From: Solirubrobacter phytolaccae
Lineage (GTDB): Bacteria > Actinomycetota > Thermoleophilia > Solirubrobacterales > Solirubrobacteraceae
Reading direction: 5' to 3'
Length of the DNA: 64,000 nt
Assembly: GCF_027587195.1 (NCBI RefSeq)
Contig: NZ_JAPDDP010000020.1
Span: 46,022 to 110,021, forward strand
The position numbers and the translations under genes are program-made. Numbering within the stretch: position 1 is the first letter of the stretch; every line of letters starts with the position of its first letter. This document shows, in pieces, positions 60,435 to 64,000 of this stretch. Under the pieces are notes generated by a model. It made no database searches and was not told the origin of the DNA. It saw only the letters and a list, made by a program, of their open reading frames with translations.

Positions 60435-61629
60435 GTTGCTTTAGGTTCCGGCGGTCGATCACGCGGACGGCCTTGCCCTCGCTGCGGGGGATCTCGCCCA
60501 TCGGACGGACGAGCACCTTCGCGGTCACGCCGACCTGCTCGCGGATCGCCTCTTTCACGCGGGAGGCGAGGTTCGCGCCCCGGCCTTCACAGAGGATCGT
60601 GAGCTCGTCCAGCTGCTTCGGGCGATCGACGATCAGCTGGTAGTGCGGCGCGACGCCCTCCACGTGCAGCAGCGCCTCCTCGATCTGCGACGGGTACAGG
60701 TTCACGCCGCGGATGATCAGCATGTCGTCGACGCGGCCGCGGATGGCGCTGATGCGCGGCGAGGTGCGCCCGCACGCGCAGGGCTCGCGCGTGAGCGACG
60801 TGATGTCGCCGGTGCGGTAGCGGAGCAGCGGCATCGCTTCCTTGGTCAGCGTCGTGATCACCAGCTCGCCGTCCTCGCCGTCGCGCACCGGCGCGCGTGA
60901 GTCGACGTCGATGATCTCGACGAGGAAGTGGTCTTCCATCACGTGCAGGCCGTCGCGAGCCTCCGCGCACTCGGCGGCGACGCCCGGCCCGATGATCTCC
61001 GAGAGCCCGTAGACGTTCAGCGCCATGAGCCCGAGCGCCGCTTCGACCTCGGTCCGCATCGCGTCCGTCCAGGGCTCGGCGCCGAACATGCCGATCTCGA
61101 GCGCAAGATCGTCGGGCCCGATGCCGGCCTCGCGCAGGCCTTCGGCGATGTGCAGCGCATACGAGGGCGTCGAGCACAGCACCTGGCCCTGCAGGTCGCG
61201 CAGGAGCAGCGCCTGGCGCGCCGTGACGCCGCCGCTGACCGGGATCGTCAGCGCGCCGATCCGCTCCGCGCCCTGGTGGAACCCGAGCCCGCCGGTGAAG
61301 AGCCCGTAGCCGTAGGCGTTGTGGACGACCATGCCCGGCTTCACGCCCGCCATCGTCATGCACTCGGCCATGACCTCCGACCACACGTCGAGGTCGTGCT
61401 GCGTGTAGGCGGCGATGGTCGGCTTGCCGCGGCTCCCGGACGAGGCGTGGATGCGGCGCAGCGCCTCGCGCGGCACCGCCAGCAGCCCGAGCGGGTAGTG
61501 CTCGCGCAGGTCTTCCTTCGCCGTGAACGGGAGGTCGGTCAGCGCCGCCCAGTCGGCCGGGATGCGCTCGCCCAGCGGCGTCCGGCGTACCCGCTCGACC
61601 ACCGCCTCAAGGTGTTCGGTCGTGCGCAC
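60421..61629 (-). CDS. Phenylacetate-CoA ligase-family (PaaK-like) enzyme
   Basis: A 402-residue ANL-superfamily ligase. RIHASSGSRGKPTIAAYTQ is the PaaK P-loop variant, ALNVYGLSEIIGPG the A5 motif, LLRYRTGDITSLTREPCACG the hinge with CxCG, and GRVDDMLIIRGVNLYPSQIE the C-terminal core. It would activate an aryl acetate or benzoate to its CoA thioester. GTG 61629 lies inside the 3' end of the DpgC-type gene (23-base overlap), so the two are coupled and the CoA ester is probably the dioxygenase substrate. Confidence 0.9.
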   Translation of the reverse strand: MRTTEHLEAVVERVRRTPLGERIPADWAALTDLPFTAKEDLREHYPLGLLAVPREALRRIHASSGSRGKPTIAAYTQHDLDVWSEVMAECMTMAGVKPGMVVHNAYGYGLFTGGLGFHQGAERIGALTIPVSGGVTARQALLLRDLQGQVLCSTPSYALHIAEGLREAGIGPDDLALEIGMFGAEPWTDAMRTEVEAALGLMALNVYGLSEIIGPGVAAECAEARDGLHVMEDHFLVEIIDVDSRAPVRDGEDGELVITTLTKEAMPLLRYRTGDITSLTREPCACGRTSPRISAIRGRVDDMLIIRGVNLYPSQIEEALLHVEGVAPHYQLIVDRPKQLDELTILCEGRGANLASRVKEAIREQVGVTAKVLVRPMGEIPRSEGKAVRVIDRRNLKQPKGV

Positions 61630-62671
61630 GCCAGTTCTCCTCCAGGTTGCGGATCAGCGCGGGGCTGAAGTAGCAGACCGCCTGATCGCGGCAGTAGACG
61701 GACATGTATTCGCGAAAGACGTCGAGCGGCTCCTGGCCGACGCGGAACGCTCGTTTGTTGGCGCCGCCGGAGACCGCGCCCGCGGTCGACAGCGCCTGCG
61801 CGCGGGCGAGGATCGCGGCGTCCATCTCCCCCGGCTCCACGAGCTCGTCCGCGAGCTCCTCCGGCTGCAGCTCGCTGCCGGAGAGGATCGCCTGGCGCGC
61901 GCGGCGGTCGCCGACGAAGCGCGGGAGCCGCAGGTTCGCGGCGCCGGGGATGATGCCCTCGTTGCGGGCGGGGAGCGTGAGCCGCGTGCCGCGCTCGCAG
62001 AGGATGTGGTCGACGGTGAGCAGCAGCTGGCAGCCGCCGCCGATCGCGAACGTCTCCGCGGCGGCGATCCACAGCTTGTCGGCGCGGAAGACCTTGTGCA
62101 CGAGCCCGAGGTCTCGGACGGGGAAGAACAGGTACGAGATCTGCCCGCGGTAGAGGTGCGTGAGGTTCAGGCCCGCGCCGAAGATGCGCCGGCCGGCGTA
62201 GCGCGGGTGGTCGACGACGCCGCCGCGCAGGACGCAGATCTCGGTGGCCTTGTCCCCCAGCAGGAGGTCGATGCCGGCTTCGAGCGGCGCGAGCGTGGTG
62301 TCGTCCTCGGCGTTGAGGTGGCGCGGGTTGCGCAGCTCGACGACGCCGACGTTGCCGTGGCGCTGGACGTGCGCGCGGCCGAGGTCGACCTCGCCGTCGC
62401 GCGCGAACGCCGCGGCGTGGGCGAGCGCCGGCGGCGTGGGCGCCAACATCGACTCGATCAGGTGCCGCCCGCAGGCGGGATCCGCGAGCACGTCAGCGAG
62501 GAACGCGCCCTGCGCGATCTCGAGCCCGGCCTTGTCTTTCTGCGCCTTCTCGGCCTCCGCGCCGACGTCTTCGCGGGTCGGCAAACCGGGTGCGGCGTAC
62601 ACGAGCTCCTCGGCCCGGAGGGGTCGCGTCAGCCCTTCCGTGAGCTCGTGGTAGATCCGCCGAGCCTCCAT
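61607..62671 (-). CDS. DpgC-type cofactor-free dioxygenase (crotonase fold)
   Basis: A 354-residue crotonase-superfamily protein. The helical N-terminal domain and the signature region from about residue 112 (NPRHLNAEDDTTLAPLEA, VVDHPRYAGRRIFGAGLNL, THLYRGQISY) match DpgC, which oxidises 3,5-dihydroxyphenylacetyl-CoA to the arylglyoxylate using O2 without metal or cofactor. AETFAIGGGCQLLLTVDHIL supplies the oxyanion hole. ATG 62671 is preferred to TTG 62677. No dpgA/B/D or peptide synthetase is present, so a catabolic role with the adjacent ligase is more likely than glycopeptide synthesis. Confidence 0.85.
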   Translation of the reverse strand: MEARRIYHELTEGLTRPLRAEELVYAAPGLPTREDVGAEAEKAQKDKAGLEIAQGAFLADVLADPACGRHLIESMLAPTPPALAHAAAFARDGEVDLGRAHVQRHGNVGVVELRNPRHLNAEDDTTLAPLEAGIDLLLGDKATEICVLRGGVVDHPRYAGRRIFGAGLNLTHLYRGQISYLFFPVRDLGLVHKVFRADKLWIAAAETFAIGGGCQLLLTVDHILCERGTRLTLPARNEGIIPGAANLRLPRFVGDRRARQAILSGSELQPEELADELVEPGEMDAAILARAQALSTAGAVSGGANKRAFRVGQEPLDVFREYMSVYCRDQAVCYFSPALIRNLEENWRAHDRTP

Positions 62672-62691
62672 GAGCAAGAATCTACGCGCTT

Positions 62692-63519
62692 ATGGCCCTG
62701 ACCAACGAAGAGGCGAACGCCCTGTCGCGCAAGCGCGGCACTTCATGGGTGTACGAGCTCGCCCGCATCGTCCTCACCCCGATCGCCGCCGTGTGGTACC
62801 GCCTCAGGGTCACCGGTGCCGGGTTCGTGCCGGCCGAAGGGCCGGCGATCATCGCCCCGAACCACAAGTCGTTCTACGACTCGTTCTTCATCGGGCTCGC
62901 CACGAAGCGCCACCTGCACTTCATGGCCAAGACCGAGCTGTTCGAGGGCAAGAAGACCGCGCGCCTGCTGAGTGGCCTCGGCGCGTTCCCCGTCCGCCGC
63001 GGCACCGCCGACCCCGACGCGCTGATGACCGCCCAGGTGCACCTGGAGAAGGGCCGCGTGCTGGCGATGTTCCCCGAGGGCACCCGCCACCGCGACCCCG
63101 CGACGCTGCGCGAGCCCCGCCGCGGCGTCGGCCGGCTGGCGATCGAGGCGCAGGCGCCGATCGTCCCGTGCGCGATCACCGGCACCGACAAGCTGTTCGC
63201 CTGGGGCTGGTTCCCCAAGCCGGTCAAGGTCCAGGTCTCCTTCGCGCCGGCGATCACGCCCGCCGAGCTCGAGGCGACGCCCGAGGCCGCGCAGGAGCTG
63301 ATCGAGAACCAGGTCTGGCCCGAGGTCGAGCGCGAGTTCAAGCGCCTGCGTGCGAACCCGGGCCTGATCGCCGCCGTCGTCGCCGCGCTCTCCGCCGCGG
63401 GTGGTGGCGTCGCCTACCAGCAGTCGCACAAGAAGCAGCCCAAGCGCAAGCAGCTCGCGACCAAGGCCAAGCGCGCGGTGCCGCGGCGCAAGAAGAAGAA
63501 GGGCCCGTTCGGAAGATAA
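62692..63519 (+). CDS. 1-acyl-sn-glycerol-3-phosphate acyltransferase-like protein (PlsC family)
   Basis: A 275-residue membrane-associated acyltransferase. NHKSFYDSFF is the HX4D catalytic motif, FPVRRGTADPDAL the substrate region and MFPEGTRHRD the third block. A hydrophobic segment near residues 225-240 is followed by a very basic tail (KKQPKRKQLATKAKRAVPRR) that may hold it to the membrane. It would make phosphatidic acid or a related lipid. It is divergent from the DpgC-type gene (20 bases), with no ribosome-binding site. Confidence 0.9.
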   Translation: MALTNEEANALSRKRGTSWVYELARIVLTPIAAVWYRLRVTGAGFVPAEGPAIIAPNHKSFYDSFFIGLATKRHLHFMAKTELFEGKKTARLLSGLGAFPVRRGTADPDALMTAQVHLEKGRVLAMFPEGTRHRDPATLREPRRGVGRLAIEAQAPIVPCAITGTDKLFAWGWFPKPVKVQVSFAPAITPAELEATPEAAQELIENQVWPEVEREFKRLRANPGLIAAVVAALSAAGGGVAYQQSHKKQPKRKQLATKAKRAVPRRKKKKGPFGR

Positions 63520-63535
63520 AGGCCCTGGGCCTTTA
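63517..63535. repeat. 19-bp palindrome between convergent genes
   Basis: TAAAGGCCC and GGGCCTTTA surround a central T. It resembles the two 21-bp palindromes in architecture and in supplying stops: TAA of the PlsC gene (63517-63519) and TAA of the minus-strand gene (63533-63535) are its two ends. It may also terminate both transcripts. Confidence 0.8.
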
Positions 63536-64000
63536 GAAACGCTTTACCCCGCCGCGGCGGGTCCAGGTGCCGACCGCGACGCCGTCCTCGAGCGCCACGG
63601 CGCGGATGATGCCGCCGCCCGGATGGACGGTCTTGGTGTGCTCGGCCGGGACCGTGGGGGTGCGGTCGCGCCAGCCGAGCAGCAGCTCGTCGAACGCGGG
63701 GATGAGCACGTCGGGGACCGGGCCGTCCTCGACCTCGATGGACGCGGGCGGGCGGCAGTCGCGCAGTGGGAGGCCGGACCAGTACGCGAGGTCGCGCCGG
63801 TCGGCGCCGGCGTGGCACGCGTAGTAGCGCCGCGCGAGCTCGTCGAGGGACGCGTCGCGATCGGGCGCACGCGGAAGGTCGAGGGGGACGACGACGCGCG
63901 CGGCGGTGGGGGCGGACCGCGAGCCGGGCGCAGCGGCGCGCGGCGAGCCAGCGGGCGCGGACGGCGAGTCGGGCGCAGCGGCGCGCGGCGAGCCAGCGGG
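63533..64000 (-). CDS. Winged-helix DNA-binding protein, YcaQ/AlkZ-like, C-terminal part (5' end outside window)
   Basis: The visible 155 residues end in PDVLIPAFDELLLGWRDRT, a HPGGGIIRAVALEDG stretch and GTWTRRGGVKRF, the C-terminal signature of the HTH_42 family that includes DNA glycosylases AlkZ and YcaQ. The catalytic part lies outside the window. An Ala/Pro/Ser-rich linker (residues with PRAAAPDSPSAPAG) comes from a 45-bp tandem repeat, an unusual insertion. The stop TAA is one end of the palindrome at 63517-63535. Confidence 0.75.
   Translation of the reverse strand, partial: PAGSPRAAAPDSPSAPAGSPRAAAPGSRSAPTAARVVVPLDLPRAPDRDASLDELARRYYACHAGADRRDLAYWSGLPLRDCRPPASIEVEDGPVPDVLIPAFDELLLGWRDRTPTVPAEHTKTVHPGGGIIRAVALEDGVAVGTWTRRGGVKRF
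63921..64000. repeat. 45-bp in-frame tandem repeat
   Basis: The sequence beginning at 63921 recurs from 63966 with very few changes, a period of 45 bases (15 codons). It runs to the window edge, so copy number is unknown. It encodes an Ala/Pro/Ser linker on the minus strand. Confidence 0.75.

Noticed and set aside
61607..62671. Glycopeptide antibiotic gene cluster
   Set aside because: Only a DpgC-type gene is present; no type III PKS, NRPS, DpgB/D or halogenase lies within the window.
63921..64000. CRISPR array
   Set aside because: The repeat is a direct 45-bp tandem without spacers and lies in a coding frame.

Overview
The window is a GC-rich (roughly 70% by eye), densely packed bacterial chromosome segment with many ATGA/GTGA/TTGA start-stop overlaps and no rRNA, CRISPR array, phage or intact transposon. 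The gene families suggest an actinobacterium-related lineage. They include monomeric isocitrate dehydrogenase, a bioB-linked BsaP, MMPL, DUF2945 and collagen-like exported proteins opening with a GTIKDGTI segment. The family mix and the signal-peptide proteins with Arg/Lys-rich beta tails recall Thermoleophilia (Solirubrobacter/Conexibacter type). That placement is inference from family content, not a database result.

Layout. 1-4 kb: end of an NlpC/P60 hydrolase, recD2, a MoaD/ThiS-like carrier and an acetamidase/formamidase. 4-6.5 kb: a TROVE/Ro60 homologue, tRNA-Arg with an unusual GCG anticodon, and a structured intergenic stretch with two T-arm-like motifs that may be a Y RNA. 6.5-21 kb: housekeeping and small genes (monomeric icd, VOC proteins, Mesh1-like HD hydrolase, APC permease with divergent Lrp regulator, MMPL transporter, collagen-like protein, secreted esterase). 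21.9-27.5 kb: a more accessory-looking stretch ending at tRNA-Thr, with a Fic protein behind an operator-like repeat cluster, a sterol-desaturase-family oxidase with its GntR regulator, an HNH nuclease and a DUF4143 ATPase.

27.5-31 kb: a sugar-acid/2-hydroxyacid module (LhgO-like oxidase, IlvD/Edd dehydratase, divergent RraA-like protein). 33.4-37.5 kb: a biotin operon bioA-bioD-bioB-bsaP-bioF; bsaP encodes a 54-residue, seven-cysteine protein. Its end runs into a yybP-ykoY (Mn2+) riboswitch that precedes a TerC-family gene and has a visible anti-Shine-Dalgarno hairpin. 38.5-46 kb: a C45 acyltransferase/deacetylase pair, an EAL-DICT protein, and a coupled three-gene secreted operon with a subtilase between two large exported proteins. 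46-52.6 kb: a GGDEF-EAL protein, an acyl-CoA synthetase, and a response regulator with a hybrid kinase.

52.6-56 kb: a methionine operon (metY, CoA-binding protein, metX, and a thioesterase-like protein with glycine at the nucleophile position). 56-64 kb: exported proteins, an L,D-transpeptidase, a TAT-type FAD oxidase, an SGNH hydrolase bracketed by two identical 21-bp palindromes that supply stop codons, a PaaK-type ligase overlapping a DpgC-type dioxygenase gene, PlsC, and the 3' end of a YcaQ/AlkZ-like gene containing a 45-bp tandem repeat.

The items most worth following are the Ro60-neighbouring RNA candidate, the DpgC-PaaK pair, the bioF-embedded manganese riboswitch, the inactive-looking thioesterase in the met operon, the palindromes that end genes, and the secreted protease operon.
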